Assembly (NCBI RefSeq): GCF_034653355.1
Contig: NZ_JAYEER010000004.1
Span: 620,001 to 684,000, forward strand
From: Nitrospirillum sp034653355
GTDB lineage: Bacteria > Pseudomonadota > Alphaproteobacteria > Azospirillales > Azospirillaceae
Direction: 5' to 3'
Length of the DNA stretch: 64,000 bases
Shown: positions 30,348 to 38,555 of the stretch, piece by piece
How the letters are laid out: each line of letters starts with the position of its first letter
Numbering within the stretch: the stretch's first letter is position 1
Translations under genes and position numbers: made by a program
Notes under the pieces: model-generated
The model's input: the letters and a program-made list of their open reading frames with translations, nothing else
What the model was told of the DNA's origin: nothing
Database searches by the model: none

Positions 30348-30487
30348 GCGGTCGTCGCGTAAGGCGGCGATTTTCCGCAAAACTGTCACTGTTATGAAGT
30401 ACGGGGTAGGGCGGAGGGATGATGGCACAACCATTGAGGCGCGACCTATAAACGCTTGGAACTAAACAAGCGCGGTGCCGCCCCTTT

Positions 30488-31489
30488 ATGAGCAACATGC
30501 ATGCGACCAAATATGCTGATGACTGGCGGTCGCATTGGCATGCGCTGGAGGTTGGGGAAGAGGTTGGCGCGCCCCGGGTCACCATCTGCGCCATCGTCAA
30601 GAACGAGGGCGCTTTCCTGCTGGAATGGGTGGCGTACCACCGTCTGATGGGCGTCGAGCGCTTCGTCATCTATAACAACGGCAGCAGCGACGACACCCGC
30701 GCCGTGCTGGACCGCATCGCCGGCCGGGCCGGTATCACCGTCATCGATTGGCCGTCGGCGCCCAGCAGCCGCAGCCTAGCCTTTTTCGAGGCCCGCGACC
30801 TGGTGCTGTCGCTCGACGACCCCCGCGACTTCAACTGGTGGGGGGACACGATGGTGGGGCCGCAGTTGCGGGCCTACAATCATTTCCTGACTTATTACGG
30901 ACCGGACACGGACTGGGCGCTGTTCATCGACGCCGATGAGTTCGTCGTCAGCCGGCCGGGCCTGTCCCTGCCGGCGTCGGTGGCATCCTATGGCCGTGAT
31001 CCCGCGGTGGGCGGCGTGGCGCTCAATTGGCGCTATTTCGGCTCCAGCGGTCATCAGCAGCCGGACGGCCGGCTGGTGATCGAGCGTTTCATCCGTTGCG
31101 CCCCCGCGATGTACCATGGGCATGTGCATATGAAGAGCTTGGTGCGGACGGCGGCGCTGGACCGCATGCTCATCCATTCCGGTCGCCTGCGGGACGGGTG
31201 CCACTATGTCGACGATACCGGAACGCCCGTGGAACTGCGCGATTTCGGCTTCACGCCCGCCATCTCCCACGCCCGGCTGTACATCCACCACTATTCCGTC
31301 AAATCTCGGATGGAATTCGATCGCAAACGGGCGCGGGGCCGCGCGCCATTCGCCGATGGCCATCCGCTCAAGCGCGACGGGCTGGATGATGAGTATTTCC
31401 GCAGGCAGGATCTGAATGACGAGGTGGATCTGATCCTGCTGCGCCGCGCGCCGGCCGTGAAAGCGGAGATGGCGCGCCTGTTGGGCTGA
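30488..31489 (+). CDS. Glycosyltransferase (GT92/DUF23-like, GT-A fold)
   Basis: A 333-residue protein without signal peptide or membrane helix. It begins the catalytic part with VTICAIVKNEGAFLLEWVAYHRLMGVERFVIYNNGSSDDT (about residues 31-70), the pattern of GT2/GT92-like enzymes. FIDADEF supplies the DxD metal/nucleotide-sugar site, and HVHMKSLVR and ISHARLYIHHYSVKSR are typical late motifs. It probably adds a sugar to a surface glycan; the substrate is unknown. The 140-base gap after the fucosidase has a TATAAA (30447-30452) that may be its own promoter. Confidence 0.85.
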   Translation: MSNMHATKYADDWRSHWHALEVGEEVGAPRVTICAIVKNEGAFLLEWVAYHRLMGVERFVIYNNGSSDDTRAVLDRIAGRAGITVIDWPSAPSSRSLAFFEARDLVLSLDDPRDFNWWGDTMVGPQLRAYNHFLTYYGPDTDWALFIDADEFVVSRPGLSLPASVASYGRDPAVGGVALNWRYFGSSGHQQPDGRLVIERFIRCAPAMYHGHVHMKSLVRTAALDRMLIHSGRLRDGCHYVDDTGTPVELRDFGFTPAISHARLYIHHYSVKSRMEFDRKRARGRAPFADGHPLKRDGLDDEYFRRQDLNDEVDLILLRRAPAVKAEMARLLG

Positions 31490-31670
31490 CCCGGCAGGCC
31501 GACAAGGCGCCCCTTTCAGACAAAACATCCATAAGGCATGCAAGAGCGGCGGCCGCCACCTGGGGTAGCTTTTCCTTGCGGCGACGGGATGTCCCCCACA
31601 CTCCCCATCACCCCGTCGCCTTCCTCCCCATGGGCGGTACCTGCGGCCCCCCGCCCGCACCGCCATACTG

Positions 31671-31702
31671 GATGCCCGCGCCCCATCCGGAGCGCGGGCA
31701 TC
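31671..31702. terminator. Convergent-region hairpin
   Basis: A perfect 11-bp stem GATGCCCGCGC (31671-31681) / GCGCGGGCATC (31692-31702) between the convergent glycosyltransferase and aldo/keto reductase genes. There is no good T-run on either side, so it may be a rho-assisted end. The rest of 31490-31727 holds nothing else I can support. Confidence 0.5.
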
Positions 31703-31727
31703 ACTTTGTCCGGGAAGCGTCCGGGCT

Positions 31728-32771
31728 TCACTCCGGTGTGCTGGCGTCGGAGGAGCGCTGCCAGATGTTCAGGCCGGTGTCCACCGCGTGGGCATCGATC
31801 TCCGCCAGCTCCGCATCCGTGAAGGCCAGGTTCCCCAGGGCATCCAGGCTGTCGTCCAGCTGGGCCACGGTGCGCGCGCCGATAAGGGCGGAGGTGACGC
31901 GCGTGTCGCGCAGCACCCAGGATATCGCCATCTGCGCCAGTGTCTGGCCGCGCCGCTCGGCGATGGCGTTCAGGGCGCGCACATGCTCCAGCGCGGCCGG
32001 CGTCAGCATGTCTTCCGTGAAGGACCCGCCCTTGGCGGCGCGGGCGTCGGCCGGCACCCCGCTCAGGTACTTGCTGGACAGGAGGCCCTGCGCCAGGGGG
32101 GAGAAGGCGATGCAGCCGATGCCTTCGTCCTTCAGCGTGTCCAGCAGGCCGCCTTCGATCCAGCGGTTCAGCATGGAATAGCTGGGCTGATGGATCAGGC
32201 AGGGCGTGCCCATCTCCTTCAGCAAGGCCGCGGCCCGCGCCGTCATGTCGGCTGAGTAGGAGGAGATGCCGACGTACAGCGCCTTGCCCTGGCGTACCAC
32301 TTGGGCCAGAGCGCCCATGGTCTCTTCCAGCGGCGTGGTCGGGTCCACGCGGTGGGAATAGAAGATGTCGACATAATCCAGACCCATGCGGCGCAGGCTC
32401 TGGTCCAGGCTGGCGATCAGATACTTGCGCGATCCGCCGATACCGTAGGGGCCGGGCCACATGTCGTAGCCGGCCTTGGTGGAGATGATCATCTCATCCC
32501 GGTAGGGCTTGAAGTCGCCGGCCATCACCCGGCCGAAATTCTCCTCGGCCGAGCCGTAGGGCGGGCCGTAGTTGTTGGCCAGGTCGAAATGGGTGACGCC
32601 CCGGTCGAAGGCCCGGCGCAGGATGGCGCGGCCGGTCTCGAAGACGTCGGCGCCGCCGAAATTGTGCCACAGGCCCAGTGAGATGGCGGGCAGGTCCAGG
32701 CCGCTGCGCCCGCAGCGGCGATAGGGCATGGTCTCGTAACGGTCGTCGGCGGCGCGATAAAGGGACTGCAT
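31728..32771 (-). CDS. Aldo/keto reductase, L-glyceraldehyde 3-phosphate reductase type (YghZ-like)
   Basis: A 347-residue (beta/alpha)8 NADPH-dependent reductase. The YghZ-type opening YRRCGRSGLDLPAISLGLWHNFG, HFDLANNYGPPYGSAEENFG (catalytic Asp and Tyr), ISTKAGYDMWPGPYG (catalytic Lys) and DIFYSHRVDP (catalytic His) are intact, and SALIGARTVAQLDDSL near the end binds NADPH. Such enzymes reduce L-glyceraldehyde 3-phosphate, methylglyoxal and other aldehydes. It is a stand-alone gene, 98 bases from the chemoreceptor upstream on the same strand. Confidence 0.92.
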   Translation of the reverse strand: MQSLYRAADDRYETMPYRRCGRSGLDLPAISLGLWHNFGGADVFETGRAILRRAFDRGVTHFDLANNYGPPYGSAEENFGRVMAGDFKPYRDEMIISTKAGYDMWPGPYGIGGSRKYLIASLDQSLRRMGLDYVDIFYSHRVDPTTPLEETMGALAQVVRQGKALYVGISSYSADMTARAAALLKEMGTPCLIHQPSYSMLNRWIEGGLLDTLKDEGIGCIAFSPLAQGLLSSKYLSGVPADARAAKGGSFTEDMLTPAALEHVRALNAIAERRGQTLAQMAISWVLRDTRVTSALIGARTVAQLDDSLDALGNLAFTDAELAEIDAHAVDTGLNIWQRSSDASTPE

Positions 32772-32869
32772 GTCTTGGGCTCCAGCTATGGGGCGGTAAC
32801 CGGTGGCACCATACGGTGATCGCCGGCGCCCTCCAAGGCGGGAGTTGGTTAAGGTTATTCGGCGGTGGC

Positions 32870-34558
32870 CTAAGCGGCTTTAACGCCGTTGATGAACGTC
32901 GCGATCTCGCGGTTGAGGGTTTCCGCCCGGCGGGACAGCTGGCCCGACGCGTCGACGATCTGGCCGGCGGCGTCGCCCGTGGTGATGGCGGCGTGGTTCA
33001 CGTCGGTGATGGTGGTGGAGACGTCGCCCACGCCCCGCGCCGCCTCGTTCACGTTGCGGGCGATCTCGTTGGTGGCGGCGGTTTGCTCCTCCACGGCCGA
33101 GGCGATGACCACGGCGATTCCCGACAGGGTGGCGATGGTGCCGTTGATGTGGTCGATGGCGCCCACGGTGCGGCCGGTCAGGGCCTGGATCTCCGCGATC
33201 CGGCCGGCGATCTCGTCCGTGGCCTTGGACGTCTGCGTCGCCAGCGACTTCACCTCGTTGGCGACGATGACGAAACCGCGGCCGGCGTCGCCCGCCCGCG
33301 CCGCCTCGATGGTGGCGTTCAGCGCCAGCAGGTTGGTCTGTGCCGCGATGCCGGCGATAAGCTGGGCGATGCCGCCGATGCGTTGGGCGGCGTCGGCCAG
33401 CTGGGCCACCGTGACGCGGGTGTCCTCCGCATCCACTTGCGCCTGGTCGGCGATGTCGCGGGAATGGGCGACCTGCTGCGCGATCTCCTTCACCGACAGG
33501 GCCAGCTCCTCCGTCGCGGCGGCCACCGTCTGCACGTTCAGCGCCGCTTGGTGCGAGGCGCTGGCGACGGCGCCGGAGCGCTGGTTGGTCTGGTCGGCCA
33601 GGCCGGCCATGGAGGTGGCGGTGGCCTCCATCTCCGTCGCGGCGCTGGCCAGCATGTGCACCAGGTCGGCCGACCGGGCCTCGAAATGGGCGACCAGGCC
33701 CTCCAGCGCTTCCGCCCGGCGGGCCTTGGCCTGCTGCTCGGCGGCCTGGGCGGTGCGCAGGCGGTCGGCCTCCCGCGCGTTGTTGCGGAACACCAGGGCG
33801 GCGCGGCCGATGTCGCCGATCTCATCCCCTCGGTCGGCGCAGGGCACCTCGGCCTCCAGCTTGCCGTCGGCCAGGTTCCGCAGACTGCCCACCACCAGGG
33901 TGATGGGGCGCAACAGGCCGTGCCGGGCCACCAGCCAGCCCACCGCCAGGCCGGCGGCGATACCCAATGCCGCGAGCAGCACCATCAGGCGGGTGGCCAG
34001 CCGGGCCGCGCGCTGGGCGCCCTCATTCACGGCGACGGACCGTTGCTCCAACGTGTCCACCAGCGCCTTCATCTTGTCCTGCAAGGCGGCGACATGGGCG
34101 CGCGAGTTGTGGATGGCGTCCACCAGGCCGGCGCGCGTGTCGCCCCCACTGTCGCGGGCCCGGCGCACCTTGTCGAACAGCGTCCCCATCACCGGGGCGT
34201 AGTCGGCATAGGCCGCGCGCACCGCGTCCAACTGCGGCCGCTCATTCGGGGTCACCAGCGTTTCCAGGGCGTCCAGCCGGCCCAGCAGGGTGGCCGTCGC
34301 CACGTCCTTGGCCTTGACCGCGTCTTCCCATTCCTCCGGCAGGGCCAGCGCCCTGTACTCCAGCCGGTTGATGGTCGACAGTTCGCGGCTCATGCGCGCG
34401 CTCAGGGTGGCGGCGTTGCCGGCGGCTTGGATCTCGGTGGCGTTGTCCGCCATGGTGCGCAGTCCGATCAGCCCGGCGGCGCCGATGCCGCCGGCCGCCA
34501 GGCCCATGGCGGCGACGATGATGACGATCTTCCATAAAATGCGGACGTTGGAAAACAT
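32870..34558 (-). CDS. Methyl-accepting chemotaxis protein
   Basis: A 562-residue chemoreceptor. TM1 (about residues 5-27), a 150-residue periplasmic helical-bundle sensor, TM2 (about 190-210), HAMP and a signalling domain with the conserved hairpin QTNLLALNATIEAARAGDAGRGF. The sensor has two long helices as in 4HB-type receptors, so a direct or binding-protein-mediated ligand is likely. ATG 34558 was chosen because GGAGG lies 7 bases upstream; a longer frame to 34579 adds eight poorly supported residues. No C-terminal pentapeptide tether for CheR is visible. Confidence 0.94.
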   Translation of the reverse strand: MFSNVRILWKIVIIVAAMGLAAGGIGAAGLIGLRTMADNATEIQAAGNAATLSARMSRELSTINRLEYRALALPEEWEDAVKAKDVATATLLGRLDALETLVTPNERPQLDAVRAAYADYAPVMGTLFDKVRRARDSGGDTRAGLVDAIHNSRAHVAALQDKMKALVDTLEQRSVAVNEGAQRAARLATRLMVLLAALGIAAGLAVGWLVARHGLLRPITLVVGSLRNLADGKLEAEVPCADRGDEIGDIGRAALVFRNNAREADRLRTAQAAEQQAKARRAEALEGLVAHFEARSADLVHMLASAATEMEATATSMAGLADQTNQRSGAVASASHQAALNVQTVAAATEELALSVKEIAQQVAHSRDIADQAQVDAEDTRVTVAQLADAAQRIGGIAQLIAGIAAQTNLLALNATIEAARAGDAGRGFVIVANEVKSLATQTSKATDEIAGRIAEIQALTGRTVGAIDHINGTIATLSGIAVVIASAVEEQTAATNEIARNVNEAARGVGDVSTTITDVNHAAITTGDAAGQIVDASGQLSRRAETLNREIATFINGVKAA

Positions 34559-34842
34559 CGGCGGCCTCCGGGTGGTCAAGATGATCCGAAGTATTGGGGC
34601 TCTGTCTTAAGTCCTTATTAATTAATGCATTAATGTTGCGCGCCCGCACCCGCGCGGCGCCATCTCTTTCCGGGTAACTCGAGGGGATGGGTTTCTTTTG
34701 GGGGAAATCTCGCGCCCCGCCAATGGGCGGGGCCATCGTCCGAGGGGGGACCTGCCGGAGCCGACCCTGGCCAACAACGCCGGCCGCTGCCCTGACAAGG
34801 GAACGCGGGCGGCGGGCCATCGCCCACCGCCGGCTTTCGTGC

Positions 34843-36525
34843 TCACGTGGCTTTGATGGCGGCCAGGAAGCGGCTGACGTGGGTCTGCAGCACGCCGGAC
34901 TGTTCCGACAGATCGTGGGCGGCGCCCAGCACCTGGGTGGCGGCCACGCCGGCTTGGGCTGCGGCTTCCGTCACGGCACCCAGCGCGTCGGCCACGCCTT
35001 GGGTGCCGGTGGCGGCCTGGCCCACGTTGCGGCTGATCTCCGTCGTCGAGGCGCCCTGCTGCTCCATGGCGGCGGCGATGGAGGTGGAGATGCCGTTGAC
35101 CTCCTCGATCACCGCGCCGATGGCCTGGATGGCGGTGGAGGTGCGGGCGGAGACCTGTTGCACGGCCATGATTTGCGCCGCGATATCCCCCGTCGCCTTG
35201 GCCGTCTGGTTGGCCAAGCCCTTGACCTCCGCCGCCACGACGGCGAAGCCCTTGCCGGCCTCACCCGCCCGCGCCGCCTCGATGGTGGCGTTGAGCGCCA
35301 GCAGGTTGGTCTGTTCGGCGATGGCCTGGATCAGGGTCACCACCTCGCCGATGCGCTGGGTGGCGTCGGTCAGGCCGGCGACGGTGGCCATGGTCTCGCG
35401 CGCGTCCAGGCTGGCGCGGCTGGCGATGGCCTGGGCGTGCACCACCTGTCGGTTGATCTCGGCGATGCTGGCCGCCATCTCTTCCGCCGCCGCGGCCACG
35501 GTCTGGACGTTGGCGGTGGTCTGGTCGGCGGCGGCCGCGGCGCTGGCCGACTGGCGGTTGGTTTCCTCCGCCACGCCGGACATGCTCTGCGCCGCGGTGT
35601 CCAGCTCGGCGGCGGCGCCACTGAACTGGTGCAGGATATGCGAGGACTGACGATCAAAATCGCTGACCAGGCTGTCGATGGCGGCGACGCGCCGGGCCTT
35701 GGCCGCCTCCGCCTCCCGCTGGACGGCTGCCAGGCGGTCGGCCTCCACCAGGCCGTCGCGGAACACCTCGACGGCACGGGCCATGGCGCCGATCTCATCC
35801 TGCCGGTCGGTGCCGGGGATGGCGGTGTCCAGTTGGCGCTCGCTCAGCCGCGTCATCGCCGCCGTCAGAAGGCGGGTGGGGCGGCCGGTGGTCAGCACCG
35901 TGACGGCGCCGGCGGTGAAGGCCATGGCCAGGGCCAAGGCCAGCGCCAGCACCGTGCCCAGGCGTGAGATGCCGGTGGTGTGGCTCAGCAGCGCATAGGC
36001 GTCCTGGCCGGCGCGGTAGTTCAGGTCCGCCGTCTCCGTCAGCACCTTTATCAGAGCGCGGGTCTGTTCCCGGTTCTCCCCGGCGTACAGCTTCAGCGCC
36101 GTTTCCCGGTCACCCTTGTGCAGGGCATCGATGACCTGGGTGGAGGAGGCGAGGAACCGCGGCCACAGCGTGTCGAACTGGTCCATCTGTGGTCGCTCGA
36201 TGGTGATCAGCGGGTCGTAGGCCCGGCGACCCTTGGCCACACGGTCCAGTTCCTGGGCCACCGTCTTTTCCTGCTCGGCTCGCGCCGCGTCATCGGTGGC
36301 CAGCAGCATTCCCTGCTGGAAGCGCCGGGCCTCCAGCACGCCCTGCAGCAATTCATTGCTGGCGACGATGGAGGGCAGGGCGTCGGTGCCGAGGTCGGCG
36401 GCGGCTCGCTCGATGCGGGACAGGCGCTCCAGGGCGAACAGCCCCAGGCCCAGGGTCACCAGCAGGACCAAAGCGAAGGCCGAGAAGATGCGGGTGCGCA
36501 AAGAAAGGTCGACAAGGCGCGGCAT
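34843..36525 (-). CDS. Methyl-accepting chemotaxis protein (4HB-type sensor)
   Basis: A 560-residue receptor. TM1 (IFSAFALVLLVTLGLGLFAL, residues about 13-32), a periplasmic four-helix-bundle region with the LDRVAKGRRAYDPLI segment, TM2 (VLALALALAMAFTAGAVTVL, about 185-205), HAMP-like segment DEIGAMARAVEVFRDG and a signalling domain with EQTNLLALNATIEAARAGEAGKGF. It is a separate transcription unit from the receptor that follows it on the - strand: the spacer 34559-34842 holds a perfect GCCCCGCC-AATG-GGCGGGGC hairpin (34714-34733) but no clear gene. The two receptors are only moderately alike, so not a recent duplication. Confidence 0.94.
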   Translation of the reverse strand: MPRLVDLSLRTRIFSAFALVLLVTLGLGLFALERLSRIERAAADLGTDALPSIVASNELLQGVLEARRFQQGMLLATDDAARAEQEKTVAQELDRVAKGRRAYDPLITIERPQMDQFDTLWPRFLASSTQVIDALHKGDRETALKLYAGENREQTRALIKVLTETADLNYRAGQDAYALLSHTTGISRLGTVLALALALAMAFTAGAVTVLTTGRPTRLLTAAMTRLSERQLDTAIPGTDRQDEIGAMARAVEVFRDGLVEADRLAAVQREAEAAKARRVAAIDSLVSDFDRQSSHILHQFSGAAAELDTAAQSMSGVAEETNRQSASAAAAADQTTANVQTVAAAAEEMAASIAEINRQVVHAQAIASRASLDARETMATVAGLTDATQRIGEVVTLIQAIAEQTNLLALNATIEAARAGEAGKGFAVVAAEVKGLANQTAKATGDIAAQIMAVQQVSARTSTAIQAIGAVIEEVNGISTSIAAAMEQQGASTTEISRNVGQAATGTQGVADALGAVTEAAAQAGVAATQVLGAAHDLSEQSGVLQTHVSRFLAAIKAT

Positions 36526-36711
36526 GGCGGCTCCGGTAGCGGATTGCGCTGGGGTCCCTGTCTATTTCCCACAAGGGATACCCCTTTATTGGAAGAAACA
36601 TGGGACCTACCTATCCGATTGCCACCCCCGTTAACCCAATCTCCTGTCGCGTGCCGGCGTACTGCGGCGTTCTGCCGCTATCTTGATATCGTTATATTGG
36701 ATTTTATTTAA

Positions 36712-37221
36712 TCACTGGTGGTCAGGACTAACCGCCGGCTGCCTTTTATTATCCGATTCCGCCAGGTTCGCCGTCTCCACCTGGCGCAGCACGGTGCGTA
36801 GGGCGAGGGCGTTGTCGCTGCCGAAGGCCTGCTCGAACTGTCGCTGCGCCACCGTCCACAGGGGCTGGGCCTGGGCGACCAGCTCCTGCCCCTCCGCCGT
36901 CAGCACCAGCACCCGGCGGCGCTTGTCCGCTGGCGTGATGGTCAGGCGCACCAGGTTGCGCTTCTCCAGTGGGCGCAGCAGATGGCCCAGGGTGGAACGG
37001 TCCATGGCCAGCATGGCGGCCAGTTCCTGGATGCCCTTGGGGCCGTGGCGGTTCAGGCGGGACAGGATGGAGTACTGGTTGATGCCCAGGCCGGTGGACG
37101 CCAGCGCCGCGTCATAAAACTTGGTCAGCCGGCGGGAGGCCTGACGCAAGGCGGCGCAGTTGCACTGGGTGGACTCTGGCATGTCGGTCGGGCGGGTATC
37201 GGGGGCGGTGGTGTCAGGCAT
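36712..37221 (-). CDS. MarR family transcriptional regulator with N-terminal CxC motif
   Basis: A 169-residue regulator with the winged-helix core IQELAAMLAMDRSTLGHLLRPLEKRNLVRL and the wing TPADKRRRVLVLTAEGQ. An N-terminal Cys-Asn-Cys precedes AALRQASRRLTKFYD, a feature of a MarR subgroup and possibly redox- or metal-sensitive. It is divergent from a tautomerase-SDR-monooxygenase gene set and so likely represses it in response to its substrate. ATG 37221 is one choice; ATG 37182, just before the CxC, is an equally possible start. Confidence 0.88.
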   Translation of the reverse strand: MPDTTAPDTRPTDMPESTQCNCAALRQASRRLTKFYDAALASTGLGINQYSILSRLNRHGPKGIQELAAMLAMDRSTLGHLLRPLEKRNLVRLTITPADKRRRVLVLTAEGQELVAQAQPLWTVAQRQFEQAFGSDNALALRTVLRQVETANLAESDNKRQPAVSPDHQ

Positions 37222-37289
37222 GAACGGTCCCGGGGAAAAGGGCGCAAGCCTATCAGGCGCGCCGACGCGGCCGCTGTCAACGACCATAT

Positions 37290-37301
37290 GGGCAATTACC
37301 C
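37290..37301. promoter_or_regulatory. Candidate MarR operator
   Basis: GGGCAATTACCC is a palindrome with one mismatched pair, in the 152-base spacer between the divergent MarR gene and tautomerase. Its size and position fit a MarR site; no footprint can be claimed. Confidence 0.4.
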
Positions 37302-37373
37302 GTAAATCAGGCATGCTTCGTCCGCGCCCCGAAACCGAACCGGGCAGGGGCCGCCTGAACCGGAGGAACATCC

Positions 37374-37757
37374 ATGCCGCTCGCCCGCATCGACCTGGTC
37401 AAAGGCAAATCAGCCGAGTACCGCCACGCCATCGGCGAGGTGATCTATGAGGCCATGCTCAGCACCCTGAACGTGCCCAAGGACGACCGCTTCCAGATCA
37501 TCACCGAACATGGTGACAGCGACTTCGTGGCCGACCCGACCTACCTGGGCATTAACCGCACCCGCGACACGGTGATCATCCAAATCACCCTGAACCAGGG
37601 CCGCACGGTGGAGGTGAAGAAGGCCTTCTACAAGGCGGTGGCCGACGGCCTGCACGCCCGGTTGGGACTGCGGCGCGAGGACGTGTTCATCAACCTGGTC
37701 GAGGTGCCCAAGGAGAACTGGTCCTTCGGCAACGGCGAAGCGCAGTACGCGTCATGA
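37374..37757 (+). CDS. Tautomerase family protein (4-oxalocrotonate tautomerase-like)
   Basis: A 127-residue protein that keeps Pro directly after the initiator Met (MPLARIDLVKGKS), which becomes the catalytic Pro1. RQIITEHGDSDF-like (here FQIITEHGDSDF) and FINLVEVPKENWSFGNG are typical of the longer tautomerase family (Tautomerase_2), which acts on keto-enol intermediates of aromatic or halogenated compound breakdown. Its stop overlaps the SDR start by four bases (ATGA), so the two are co-translated. GGAGG lies about seven bases before the ATG. Confidence 0.9.
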   Translation: MPLARIDLVKGKSAEYRHAIGEVIYEAMLSTLNVPKDDRFQIITEHGDSDFVADPTYLGINRTRDTVIIQITLNQGRTVEVKKAFYKAVADGLHARLGLRREDVFINLVEVPKENWSFGNGEAQYAS

Positions 37758-38449
37758 CCCGGAAATCAGCGCTGATCGTTGGCGCGGGCAAGGGCATCAG
37801 CGCCTCTTTGGCCCGCTTGCTGACCCATGAGGGTTACCGTGTGGCCCTGGCCGCGCGCAACACGGACAAGCTGGCCGACCTGGTGGCGGAAACGGGGGCC
37901 CGGGCCTATGCCGTTGATGCCGCCGAGCCCGAGGCGGTGGGCCGCCTCTTCGAGCTGGTCGACACCGACCTGGGCGTGCCGGAGCTGGTGGTGTTCAACG
38001 CCAGCACCCGGGCGCGCGGCGCCGTGCAGGATCTGGACCCCGGCCAGGTCTTGGACAGCCTGCGCGTCTCCGCCTACGCCGGTTTCCTGGTGGCGCAGGC
38101 CGCCGCCGTGCGCATGCGGGCGCTGGGGCGGGGCAGCATCCTGCTGACCGGCGCCACCGCCAGCGTGAAGGGCCTGGCCGGCTCCACACCTTTCGCCATG
38201 GGAAAGTTCGCTTTACGCGGCATGGCGCAAAGCCTGGCGCGGGAGCTGGCGCCGCAGAACATCCACGTCGCCCATTTCATCATCGACGGCGGTGTGGCCA
38301 GCAGCTGGTCCAGACCGGGCGAGGACGGGCCGGCGGACAAGTGGCTGGACCCTGACGCCATCGCCCGGGAATACCTGCACGTCCACACCCAGCATCGCAG
38401 CGCCTGGACCTGGGAAGTGGAACTGCGCCCGTGGGTGGAGAAGTTCTGA
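37754..38449 (+). CDS. SDR-family oxidoreductase with Phe in the catalytic Tyr position
   Basis: A 231-residue short-chain dehydrogenase/reductase. The dinucleotide motif GAGKGISASLA (about 11-21), the NAG-like FNASTRA, and LLTGATASVKG are present, but the YxxxK catalytic motif reads FAMGK, so Tyr is replaced by Phe while Lys remains. A group of SDRs with F in this place (FxxxKFALR) exists, so this is a family trait rather than damage, and it may lower or change the catalytic role. It is translationally coupled to the tautomerase. Confidence 0.88.
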   Translation: MTRKSALIVGAGKGISASLARLLTHEGYRVALAARNTDKLADLVAETGARAYAVDAAEPEAVGRLFELVDTDLGVPELVVFNASTRARGAVQDLDPGQVLDSLRVSAYAGFLVAQAAAVRMRALGRGSILLTGATASVKGLAGSTPFAMGKFALRGMAQSLARELAPQNIHVAHFIIDGGVASSWSRPGEDGPADKWLDPDAIAREYLHVHTQHRSAWTWEVELRPWVEKF

Positions 38450-38555
38450 CAACCAACCATTCCCGGCGCCACTCAACGGTCACATTGAGAAGACTTGTTT
38501 GTGTGGCGCCGGTTCGGCCCGGATGCTGACCGCCTCGATTTCAGCGGAGGCGATC

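Noticed and set aside
30424..30452. Promoter for the glycosyltransferase
   Set aside because: TATAAA is present but the -35 (GGCACA) is poor; mentioned only in the gene entry.
32678..34537. A 619-codon open frame opposite the first chemoreceptor
   Set aside because: Gly/His/Arg-rich shadow of the receptor gene without start signals.
34714..34733. Perfect GCCCCGCC/GGCGGGGC hairpin between the chemoreceptors
   Set aside because: No T-run on either side and no gene end next to it, so I do not call it a terminator.
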